20,809 nucleotides of DNA from JBJKPP01 sp046706145. Lineage in GTDB: Bacteria; Bacteroidota; Ignavibacteria; Ignavibacteriales; Ignavibacteriaceae. The stretch is taken from positions 1 to 20,809 of the forward strand of contig JBJKPP010000100.1 of assembly GCA_046706145.1 (NCBI GenBank). Direction: 5' to 3'. Positions within the stretch are counted from its first letter, which is position 1; every line of letters starts with the position of its first letter. Below are positions 1 through 6,288 of the stretch, one piece after another. Under the pieces are notes generated by a model, which was not told the origin of the DNA, did no database searches, and worked only from the letters and a program-made list of their open reading frames with translations. The position numbers and the translations under genes were made by a program.

Positions 1-76
1 TGAAATTAAGACCTCCTAAATCTTAAGTAACCTAATTTTGGTCAGAAGTTTATTTTAGAAAATTCGCGGAGAAAAA

Positions 77-838
77 ATGATTTTAGACAAATTTAATCTA
101 AAAGGTAAAACCGCACTTGTCACAGGATCAAACCAGGGGATAGGGCAGTATTATTCTTTAGCGCTTGCAGAAGCAGGGGCAGATATTATTGGTGTTTCAT
201 ACACAAATCATTTTGAAGAAACAGAAAAGATTATAAAAGGAACCGGGAGAAAATTTAAATCTTATATAAGTGATTTTTCTGATCGAAAAGATCTATACAA
301 ATTTATCGAACAGGTAAAATCTGATTTCCTCAGAATAGATATTTTAGTAAACAATGCAGGAACAATTCTTCGTAAACCTATTGCAGAACACCCCGATGAA
401 TATTGGGATAAAGTAATTGAAGTTAATCTCTCGGCCCAGTTTGTTCTAACAAGAGAAATCGGAAAAACTATGGTTGAAAATGGTTACGGCAAAATAGTTT
501 TTATTGCTTCATTGTTATCATTCCAGGGTGGAATTACAGTTCCGGGTTATGCTTCTTCCAAAGGCGGAATAAAACAGCTAACTATGGCTTTTGCAAATGA
601 GTGGGCAACAAAAGGTGTTACTGTAAATGCAATAGCACCCGGCTACATTGCTACTGCCAATACAAAAGCTTTAAGAGAGGATCCTGTTCGTAACAAGGCA
701 ATCCTGGACAGGATTCCCGCTGGCCGTTGGGGAACCCCAGAAGATTTAATGGGAACTGTGGTATTCCTTTGTTCGGACGCTTCCAATTATTTAAATGGCA
801 GTGTAGTTACGGTCGATGGCGGCTGGATGGGAAGATAA
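77..838 (+). CDS. kduD: 2-dehydro-3-deoxy-D-gluconate 5-dehydrogenase (KduD-type SDR)
   Basis: A classical short-chain dehydrogenase of 253 residues, the usual KduD length. The nucleotide-binding motif TGSNQGIG lies at residues 16-23, NNAG at about 91-94, and the catalytic set N117, S145, Y158, K162 is complete. The stretches LSFQGGI.VPGY and NAIAPGYIATANT, and the C-terminal VDGGW, are characteristic of KduD rather than of FabG. KduD interconverts 2-keto-3-deoxygluconate and its 5-keto form in the cytoplasm during pectin and uronate breakdown. A GGAG sits 5 bases before the ATG. A pectin link suits the arabinose locus downstream, since arabinan side chains occur on pectin, but the two are about 9 kb apart and that connection is inference. 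A KduI isomerase partner, if present, would lie outside the window. Other gluconate 5-dehydrogenases of the family remain possible. Confidence 0.88.
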   Translation: MILDKFNLKGKTALVTGSNQGIGQYYSLALAEAGADIIGVSYTNHFEETEKIIKGTGRKFKSYISDFSDRKDLYKFIEQVKSDFLRIDILVNNAGTILRKPIAEHPDEYWDKVIEVNLSAQFVLTREIGKTMVENGYGKIVFIASLLSFQGGITVPGYASSKGGIKQLTMAFANEWATKGVTVNAIAPGYIATANTKALREDPVRNKAILDRIPAGRWGTPEDLMGTVVFLCSDASNYLNGSVVTVDGGWMGR

Positions 839-847
839 ATAGTCTTC

Positions 848-1105
848 TCAGGCAGCTTCTTCTACTTGCGTGTGCTTAAAGGGAAAATCAAAATAATAAA
901 AATTGTTATCCTCTTTTTTGACCTTGTCCTTAGTTAAAAAATAATTTTCCGGCTGGTTGCTGCCGTTAATGTATGGAAGGAACAGCCCTTCTTCAAAATA
1001 TGTCTTTGGAAGTCTTATTTGATTATGAGCAACCAGATAAGCCATATCCAATGAAATTTTTCTCAACTGATGTTTGTCCTGTTTTCTAAGATAAGCAATT
1101 CTCAT
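848..1105 (-). CDS. Small hypothetical protein (85 aa)
   Basis: An 85-residue ORF, convergent with kduD and ending 9 bases from its stop. I do not recognise a family. The N-terminal third is basic (K and R rich) and followed by a segment rich in aromatic residues (YFEEGLFLPY, NNFYYFDFPF); there is no signal peptide or membrane helix. A TAGGAA sequence about ten bases before the ATG is a plausible ribosome binding site, and base composition matches the local low-G+C DNA. It lies next to the high-G+C MFS segment but shows no sign of belonging to it. It may be a real small gene or a chance ORF. Confidence 0.5.
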   Translation of the reverse strand: MRIAYLRKQDKHQLRKISLDMAYLVAHNQIRLPKTYFEEGLFLPYINGSNQPENYFLTKDKVKKEDNNFYYFDFPFKHTQVEEAA

Positions 1106-1181
1106 TAGTGCAAATTCCTAAATTTGTATAGAGCTAAATTACAAAAATTTGGGTAAATCATTGTAAAGTTAATTCAGCTTG

Positions 1182-1190
1182 TCCAAGGCT
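1182..1190. repeat. 9-bp direct repeat TCCAAGGCT, left copy
   Basis: TCCAAGGCT lies immediately beyond the MFS stop codon and recurs at 2500-2508 inside the broken cbrC gene, in the same orientation. The two copies frame the high-G+C segment. The right copy is 28 bases inside recognisable cbrC codons, so it does not mark the exact junction and is not a clean target-site duplication. Microhomology at a recombination point, or chance, are both possible. Confidence 0.3.
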
Positions 1191-1191
1191 G

Positions 1192-2430
1192 CTATTCGGT
1201 GTTTTCAATGGAGTGGTGGAGTTTAGCGGAGGCACGCATGTTTTGCACGTGCAGGACTTTAAAAAGCACGATCCAGAGCAAAATGCAAATACAACCACTG
1301 ACCATGGCATCGACGATGAAAGCCCCCGTGACGCCGTTCCAATCGAAGCCGTGACCGTCGATAACTTCCATGTAAATGATGGGTAAATTCATGGCGTTGG
1401 TGAGTACGGCAAAGATGGTGGAGGCAAGCGGATTACCCTTGCCAATGACGTCGAAAATGATGGCGAATGCGGTGGCGAACGCCGCGGCCTGGAAGAGATT
1501 TTCGCCTACAAAAGCAATGCCGAAGGTGCCAGATGTGCGAGGCAGCAGCAGCAGACTGAGAGTGAAACAGGCGCCGACAATGCCTATAGCGAGATACATG
1601 CGTCGTAATGCGAACTTCTTGGCGATGGGTGGAATCAGGAAGCTGCCGATCACGCCGGCCACGATGCTGCCTGTGCCGCCAAAGAAACTGACCAGACCCG
1701 GGCTGGTGTGAAAGTACTTGCCCCAGCCCCCGAGTGTATTGGTCAATGCAAACGAGGCGGAAGGTAGGATGAACATGGCCAGGGCCACCAGCACTTCGCG
1801 GCGTTTGAAAAGAGACATAACGTCTCGGCGGAAGCGGCGAAAACTCTCGCTGGCGAGGGTGTCGTCCACCATGGGTGCGGGAATGAAAAAGAACGAAAGC
1901 ATCGGTGCCAAGAAGATGAGCAGCACAAGCAGCGCGGCGTTGCCCGGGGACAGATGCTGTGTCAGATAGCCAGATATGAGTATGCCGAGTCCTCCGCTGC
2001 ATATGTTGAAGATTGTGTTCCACGAACCGAGCTTACTGTGGTTGTCCTTATCTACCAGGGCTCCGGTCCAGCCACCGACCGCAGCGCCGTAAAGGGCGAT
2101 GGACAGGCTTGCGACCACCATAACGGCTTCGATTTCCACTTTCGACGGATGGTAGAACACGGTGAACGCCGTACCGAATACCCCCAATAAGCCGAACACG
2201 ATCGCATAGGTGCGACGTCTGAAGCGAACATCGAGAATCGGCGCTATCAGGAAAACTAGGAAATTAGGAACTGAGATGATGGCGACTGCCTCGGCGATGT
2301 CGCCGCCGGGAACATTCTGGGCTGCTAGAATCTGTGGCATGGTGACAATGATGAAACCAAACACCAGGCCAAAGATGGCAACGGGGATGCTGAGCACCCA
2401 CGCGGGAGGGACACTCCGGGCATTGCTCAT
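1192..2430 (-). CDS. MFS transporter, high G+C, probably horizontally acquired
   Basis: A 412-residue polytopic membrane protein with about twelve hydrophobic segments in two halves, separated by a basic cytoplasmic loop (around residues 190-220, rich in R, K and F). The short loop after the second or third helix carries a degenerate MFS-like basic patch (DVRFRRRTYAI). Overall it resembles the PAT/AmpG-like and RhtX/FptX-like MFS groups; the substrate cannot be read from sequence. The start is set at 2430 (MSNARSVPPAW) because AGAGAGG lies just upstream; the ORF stays open 22 codons further, but that extension overlaps the broken cbrC gene in another frame. Hand counts of three 60-base lines inside give 57, 60 and 63% G+C against 35% for a line in kduD, so codon use is unlike every neighbour. 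Transfer from a higher-G+C donor is likely. Confidence 0.82.
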   Translation of the reverse strand: MSNARSVPPAWVLSIPVAIFGLVFGFIIVTMPQILAAQNVPGGDIAEAVAIISVPNFLVFLIAPILDVRFRRRTYAIVFGLLGVFGTAFTVFYHPSKVEIEAVMVVASLSIALYGAAVGGWTGALVDKDNHSKLGSWNTIFNICSGGLGILISGYLTQHLSPGNAALLVLLIFLAPMLSFFFIPAPMVDDTLASESFRRFRRDVMSLFKRREVLVALAMFILPSASFALTNTLGGWGKYFHTSPGLVSFFGGTGSIVAGVIGSFLIPPIAKKFALRRMYLAIGIVGACFTLSLLLLPRTSGTFGIAFVGENLFQAAAFATAFAIIFDVIGKGNPLASTIFAVLTNAMNLPIIYMEVIDGHGFDWNGVTGAFIVDAMVSGCICILLWIVLFKVLHVQNMRASAKLHHSIENTE

Positions 2431-2639
2431 ACAAGGCCTCTCTGGTGTCCGCTTATTACTGGAAGAAGTGTTGCAATACACCATGGGCAAATACAATCAT
2501 CCAAGGCTTCTTCATCTAACACAAAGGCTGTGTAAATATATCCTGTAACTGTTCCACAACAATTACATTTTGAATCTGATTCCTCTATAGATCCAAGTTC
2601 TAAAGCATTCGGACGATATTTGAAGACTGGTAATTGCAT
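2427..2639 (-). pseudogene. Truncated CbrC-family (UPF0167) gene
   Basis: The first 56 codons encode a recognisable CbrC-family N-terminus: LPVFKYRPNALELGSIEES, then CNCCG (residues 25-29), GYIYT and CPWCIA (51-56), which resemble paired Cys zinc ligands. Family members normally continue for well over 100 further residues. Here similarity stops at about 2472, the reading frame runs into the high-G+C segment and ends after 14 unrelated residues. A good AAGGAAG ribosome binding site precedes the ATG, so the fragment was once a normal gene and may still be translated. The role of CbrC proteins is poorly defined; the E. coli member is linked to colicin E2 tolerance. I see no C-terminal remnant on the far side of the MFS gene. 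Confidence 0.72.
2500..2508. repeat. 9-bp direct repeat TCCAAGGCT, right copy
   Basis: Second copy of the 9-mer found at 1182-1190. On the minus strand it is part of the cbrC codons for E-A-L-D (residues 44-47). The next bases also partly agree with the left copy (GCT against TCT). Confidence 0.3.
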
Positions 2640-2703
2640 TTTTCTTCCTTCGGTGTATGACTAATAGTTACATTGCACAATATTTATTTAATTTCATTTA
2701 TAC

Positions 2704-2723
2704 ATATATGCAATTGCATATAT
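2704..2723. promoter_or_regulatory. Perfect 20-bp palindrome upstream of the broken cbrC
   Basis: ATATATGCAA and TTGCATATAT form a perfect palindrome centred on CAATTG, about 65 bases before the cbrC start codon. Spacing and symmetry suit an operator for a dimeric regulator of the former cbrC gene. The surroundings are very AT-rich, so a chance palindrome cannot be excluded. Confidence 0.3.
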
Positions 2724-2827
2724 ACATTCCAATTATAAATTATGCGAACTTTGTAAAATATTCAAGAAAAATTTAAAGTTAAAAAAAAGACAACTATTTA
2801 GAATAACTGTTCAGTTAAATTTCCTTG

Positions 2828-2856
2828 TTGACATTAGTATTTTTAGGCAATAATTT
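2828..2856 (+). promoter_or_regulatory. Candidate promoter for the tRNA-Gly transcript
   Basis: A consensus TTGACA at 2828-2833 is followed by AATAAT at 2849-2854 (15-base spacer) or TAATTT at 2851-2856 (17-base spacer). It lies roughly 45 bases before the degenerate tRNA copy and about 125 before the intact tRNA, so both would be in the same transcript. Sigma-70-like; assigned by eye only. Confidence 0.42.
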
Positions 2857-2896
2857 TACATTAAGTTAAAACTAGTGCGAGTATAAGGCGCCAAAA

Positions 2897-2960
2897 GAGG
2901 GTAGGCTCAAATGGTAGAGTGTCATCCCGACACATATCGGGATGAATGTCAAAGGTTCTT
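2897..2960 (+). pseudogene. Degenerate tRNA-Gly copy with hairpin in place of the anticodon arm
   Basis: Compared with the intact tRNA-Gly 80 bases downstream, this copy keeps the D-arm region with the exact 13-mer TGGTAGAGTGTCA, the variable-region word TGAATGTC and part of the T arm (GGTTC). The anticodon stem-loop (GCTTCCCAAGC in the intact gene) is replaced by a longer perfect hairpin. The acceptor stem and the 3' half of the T arm are unrecognisable, so it cannot make a normal tRNA. It most likely arose by tandem duplication of the tRNA gene and later decay or insertion. Confidence 0.62.
2922..2945. repeat. 9-bp perfect inverted repeat inside the tRNA relic
   Basis: TCATCCCGA (2922-2930), spacer CACATA, then TCGGGATGA (2937-2945). 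It sits exactly where the anticodon arm should be. The form is that of a short palindromic repeat unit of the REP kind; other copies would have to be sought elsewhere in the genome, as none is seen in this window. Confidence 0.7.
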
Positions 2961-2979
2961 AAATATAATAAAGCTATAT

Positions 2980-3052
2980 GCGAGCGTAACTCAGTTGGTA
3001 GAGTGTCAGCTTCCCAAGCTGAATGTCGCGGGTTCGAGCCCCGTCGCTCGCT
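2980..3052 (+). tRNA. tRNA-Gly (anticodon CCC)
   Basis: A complete 73-base cloverleaf. The acceptor stem GCGAGCG pairs with CGCTCGC, the D arm is CTCAGTTGGTAGAG, and the anticodon stem TCAGC/GCTGA encloses the loop TTCCCAA, giving anticodon CCC (codon GGG). The T arm is GCGGG-TTCGAGC-CCCGT with one G-U pair. The discriminator base is U, as usual for bacterial tRNA-Gly. CCA is not encoded. A degenerate copy lies just upstream in the same orientation. Confidence 0.93.
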
Positions 3053-3374
3053 CTAAAAGTTTTCAGTCACCGTAACTGCCACTACTCTTCATTTATAATA
3101 ATAAACTTCTCATTAAAACCAATCATTATCATAAAGAACACAGGTGATTCACCTTTTTGATTTACAACTGCTTAATGTAGTATAAAAAAGTTATGTGCTT
3201 AATAATAAAATAACTTACTTTGATAAATTTATTAGCATCAATAATAGTATATTTAATTTTTAAATTAAATGAATGAGTAAGTATAAATCAGGAATATTAT
3301 TGAGTTCACTATTAAAAGTCTAAATATTGATAGTTTAGAAATAGTGAATCTTAATCAATTGAAATAATCATTAC
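3053..3374. other. Intergenic region between tRNA-Gly and the lipoprotein gene
   Basis: About 320 bases of AT-rich DNA with no supportable ORF. Apart from the weak hairpin at 3142-3158 I see only AT-rich runs likely to include the promoter of the next gene. No Shine-Dalgarno sequence precedes the ATG at 3375. Confidence 0.6.
3142..3158 (+). terminator. Weak intrinsic terminator after tRNA-Gly
   Basis: AGGTG, loop ATT, CACCT and then a run of T form a short hairpin with a U tract about 90 bases downstream of the tRNA. The stem is only five pairs, so termination would be weak. Confidence 0.35.
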
Positions 3375-6053
3375 ATGAAAAAGCATATTATACCCTTTAT
3401 TGTTTTTGCTATAATTTTATTTACCGCGGGCTGCTCGAACTTTCAAAAAAAAGAAAACACAACAGCCCTTGAACAGAAAATAGATACTACGCTCACCATG
3501 CCATACAACAAAATTTTGAAACCGGCTGGCAAGCAAATTATTTTTGGGGATTCTTCACTGGAAAATCACGCTTTGGATGTGGCGCTTTCTCCTGATGGAA
3601 AAACCCTTGCGGTAGAAGGACGCTATCGAGTTGTATTTGTCAACACGTCAAACAGCAAAATTCTTTATAATCTTAGGATTTCAAATTTTGATAAAAGTAA
3701 TGCAACAAGTACTTATTCCGGGATAAACTGGCTTCAGGAAAATAGTAAACAGTATGTACTTTGGGGTACCCGGAACAAAGTAATGCAAGCTGAATGGAAC
3801 GGCCAAACCGGCAAAATTGTAAAGAGCTTTGAGTTCCAACCGAAGAAAGGAGTAACTGCTTCCATACCAAATGAAATGGTCATTAAAAAAGAGGAAGAAA
3901 ATTATGTGGTTTACCTTGTTCTCAATGGCAATGATGAAGTGGCCAAACTGAATCTCAATACCGGCAAAATAATATGGCAAAAACCTGTGGGATTGGCTCC
4001 TTACGGAATTACAATGGCAAAAGGGAAAATCTATGTTTCCGATTGGTCGGGAATTGTTCCAGCTCCCAATGATAAAAATACTGCGGGAATTCCATGGGAA
4101 AAAGCTAAGGTTAACAAATTTGGCAGTGTATCAAGCGGTGCAGTCAGCATTTTGAATCCATCGACGGGAAAAACTATAAAGGAGATTAATGTTGGATTGC
4201 ATCCCAATAAAATTATCACCAGTCCCGACCAAAAATTTGTTTTTGTTGCAAATGGCAATGACGATAATATCAGTGTAATCAACACGAGGACCAACCGGGT
4301 TTCAGAGATTATTTCGGTACGACTGAATCATGAAAAAAATCCTTACTACGGAGATTCTCCGAACGGACTTGCAATTTCATCCGATGGAAAAACTCTCTAT
4401 GTTGCTAATGGCATGGACGATGCACTCGCTGTTGTTTTACTTGGGAAAAAAGCTTCGGCAAATTCCAATTTTTCTAAAAGTACACTTTTAGGTTTTATGC
4501 CCACAGCGGCTTATCCGGGTGGTGTAACTCTAAATAAAAACAATAACATTTTATATGTCGCCAATATCGAAGGAGTTGGAGCCAGGCTCACCACGAAAAA
4601 TAAAAATAATCATGCTTTCAAACTGTTTCACGAAATAAAAGGAAAGTCCACATCAACGGCAGGTGCATTCAATGCGCACAGAATGCTGGCTGTTGTTTCG
4701 GTTATTGCGGTTCCTGATAATAAAACGCTGGAAACTGATACAAAGATTGTTAGAGAAAGCAATGCACAGAAAAGGCTGGCACTTTTAAAACTGCTTCCAA
4801 GAAAAAATATACCACCGGTTCCGGTTCCTCAACGTATCGGTGAACCTTCAGTATTCAAACATGTAGTTTATATTATCCGGGAAAACCGAACTTACGACCA
4901 GATTTTAGGTGATGTAAAAAAAGGAAACGGCGACCTGGCTTTGTGTACATTTGGACAGAAAGTGACGCCCAATGTGCATAAACTTGTCGAAAATTTTGTT
5001 TTATTGGATAACTACCGGGTGTCCGGAAAATGTTCCGCAGAAGGGCACTTATGGACAGATGCTTCGATTGTTACCGATTACATTGAAAAGAACGTAAGAA
5101 TTTGGTACAGAAGTTACACTCATGTTTTATATGATGCCATGGCTTATCCGAAAACAGGATTTATATGGGATGACGCGACAGACCATGGAAAAAGCGTTAG
5201 AGTTTACGGTGAAACCGCTATTCCACATTGGAACAGCGGGGAAAATTGGACCGGAATTTACAATGATTACTTTAAAGGCAACCCTTTTATTTTTACTAAC
5301 CACACAACTATTGAAAGAGTGCGGGGCATTTTGGCGCCTGGTTATCCGGGTTATGACAGCCATGATATTACAGACCAGATTCGTGCTAAAGCATTTATTT
5401 CTGAGTTGAAAAAATTTGAAAAAGAACGCGGCGACCATTTCCCCGATTTAATTGTCATGGCGCTGCCTGATGACCATACCGGAGGAACCGCTCCGGGATT
5501 GCCGACACCGCAAGCCATGGTTGCTGATAACGACCTGGCATTAGGTAAAATTATCGATGCACTGTCGCACAGCAGGTTCTGGAAAAACACAGTGGTTTTC
5601 ATTACCGAAGATGATTCCCAGAATGGATGGGACCATGTTTCGGCTTACAGAACTGTGGGATTAATTATAAGTCCCTACACAAGAAACGGCAAAGTAGTTG
5701 ACACAGAATACAACCAGACTTCCTTTGTCCGGACCATAGAACAAATTCTGGGAATTCCGCCCATGAATATCGAAGACGCTACGGCTAAGCCACTGTTTAA
5801 TGCATTTTCAGACAAACCGGATTTTACGCCTTATACTTTTGTGAAAAATGTTATTCCGCTTAACGAGATGAATCCATCGTTGAGTGCGTTGAGCGGCAGG
5901 CAAAAACGTTATGCCGAAGCCTCATTGGCTATGTCAAAACTGGGTATTGATATGGGGAATGATGATTTGCTGAACCGGATAATCTGGTCTTCTGTAAAGA
6001 AAGACAAAGACTATCCTGTAAAGTACGCAGGGAAAGAAGATAATGACGACTGA
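3375..6053 (+). CDS. Lipoprotein with YncE-like beta-propeller and phosphoesterase domain
   Basis: 892 residues. A short hydrophobic signal ends in FTAGC, with C20 the predicted lipidated cysteine, so the protein is an envelope lipoprotein. Residues about 60-430 carry YVTN/YncE-type propeller repeats, seen as LSPDGKTLAV, SPDQKFVFVANGNDDNISVINT (starting near 275) and SSDGKTLYVANGMDDALAVV (near 325). Residues about 490-840 form a phosphoesterase domain of the PF04185/alkaline-phosphatase-like kind: IRENRTYDQILG near 500, GKCSAEGHLWTDA near 550 and FITEDDSQNGWDHVSAYR near 740 carry the expected Asn/Asp/Glu/His metal and active-site residues. This two-domain order is known in Bacteroidota as bifunctional YncE/alkaline-phosphatase-family proteins. 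The substrate is unknown; a phosphate ester or phospholipid is possible. It stands alone between tRNA-Gly and the regulator gene, with no evident operon partner. Confidence 0.85.
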   Translation: MKKHIIPFIVFAIILFTAGCSNFQKKENTTALEQKIDTTLTMPYNKILKPAGKQIIFGDSSLENHALDVALSPDGKTLAVEGRYRVVFVNTSNSKILYNLRISNFDKSNATSTYSGINWLQENSKQYVLWGTRNKVMQAEWNGQTGKIVKSFEFQPKKGVTASIPNEMVIKKEEENYVVYLVLNGNDEVAKLNLNTGKIIWQKPVGLAPYGITMAKGKIYVSDWSGIVPAPNDKNTAGIPWEKAKVNKFGSVSSGAVSILNPSTGKTIKEINVGLHPNKIITSPDQKFVFVANGNDDNISVINTRTNRVSEIISVRLNHEKNPYYGDSPNGLAISSDGKTLYVANGMDDALAVVLLGKKASANSNFSKSTLLGFMPTAAYPGGVTLNKNNNILYVANIEGVGARLTTKNKNNHAFKLFHEIKGKSTSTAGAFNAHRMLAVVSVIAVPDNKTLETDTKIVRESNAQKRLALLKLLPRKNIPPVPVPQRIGEPSVFKHVVYIIRENRTYDQILGDVKKGNGDLALCTFGQKVTPNVHKLVENFVLLDNYRVSGKCSAEGHLWTDASIVTDYIEKNVRIWYRSYTHVLYDAMAYPKTGFIWDDATDHGKSVRVYGETAIPHWNSGENWTGIYNDYFKGNPFIFTNHTTIERVRGILAPGYPGYDSHDITDQIRAKAFISELKKFEKERGDHFPDLIVMALPDDHTGGTAPGLPTPQAMVADNDLALGKIIDALSHSRFWKNTVVFITEDDSQNGWDHVSAYRTVGLIISPYTRNGKVVDTEYNQTSFVRTIEQILGIPPMNIEDATAKPLFNAFSDKPDFTPYTFVKNVIPLNEMNPSLSALSGRQKRYAEASLAMSKLGIDMGNDDLLNRIIWSSVKKDKDYPVKYAGKEDNDD

Positions 6054-6144
6054 AAGACAGTAGTGAATCGATAATCTGACATTGATTTATAGAACATTCG
6101 CAGACTGAAGGAAACTGGTTCCCTCGTTTAATTCCCGTCATAAA

Positions 6145-6157
6145 AGTATTTAATACT
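6145..6157. promoter_or_regulatory. Palindrome upstream of the XylR-type regulator gene
   Basis: AGTATT-T-AATACT is a perfect 6-1-6 palindrome about 130 bases before the regulator start. It has the same 6-1-6 geometry as the site at 9791-9803 but a different sequence. It may be an autoregulatory operator, though AT-rich palindromes of this size arise by chance. Confidence 0.22.
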
Positions 6158-6211
6158 ATTAAATTACGATTCAAGTGCAATTCAAACTCACCGCAACTAC
6201 ATGCTTAAGAA

Positions 6212-6241
6212 TTGACATATCTTCCCAAAATAAAATTATTA
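6212..6241 (+). promoter_or_regulatory. Candidate promoter of the regulator gene
   Basis: TTGACA at 6212-6217 followed after 18 bases by TTATTA at 6236-6241, about 48 bases before the chosen start codon. The -35 matches the consensus fully and the -10 is weak. Confidence 0.3.
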
Positions 6242-6288
6242 CCTGATTTTTGTTATTTTTTCGTGTCAGTTCACCAAATAATTATATA

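Larger units (their letters stand above)
2640..2891. other. AT-rich intergenic region without genes
   Basis: This stretch between the cbrC fragment and the tRNA-like sequences contains no ORF I can support. It holds the palindrome at 2704-2723 and the promoter-like site at 2828-2856; nothing else was recognised. Confidence 0.6.

Noticed and set aside
2431..2496. N-terminal extension of the MFS protein by 22 residues
   Set aside because: The extension reads cbrC codons in a different frame, has no membrane-protein character, and a good ribosome binding site precedes the ATG at 2430.
1182..2508. Target-site duplication of a transposon around the MFS gene
   Set aside because: The right copy of the 9-bp repeat is inside cbrC coding sequence that continues about 28 bases past it, no terminal inverted repeats were found and no transposase is encoded.
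1376..2548. Several open frames on the plus strand and in another minus frame across the MFS gene (for example 1376-1711, 1433-2023 and 1718-1969)
   Set aside because: They are products of the low stop-codon density of the high-G+C DNA. Their translations are rich in Arg, His and Ser with no recognisable domain, whereas the MFS frame has a full set of membrane helices.
2897..2960. Functional second tRNA-Gly
   Set aside because: There is no pairing acceptor stem, no complete T arm and no proper anticodon loop.
6250..6288. Upstream start for the XylR-type regulator
   Set aside because: The extra 13 residues are AT-rich noncoding-like sequence overlapping the probable promoter region, and the family normally starts at about the ATG at 6289.
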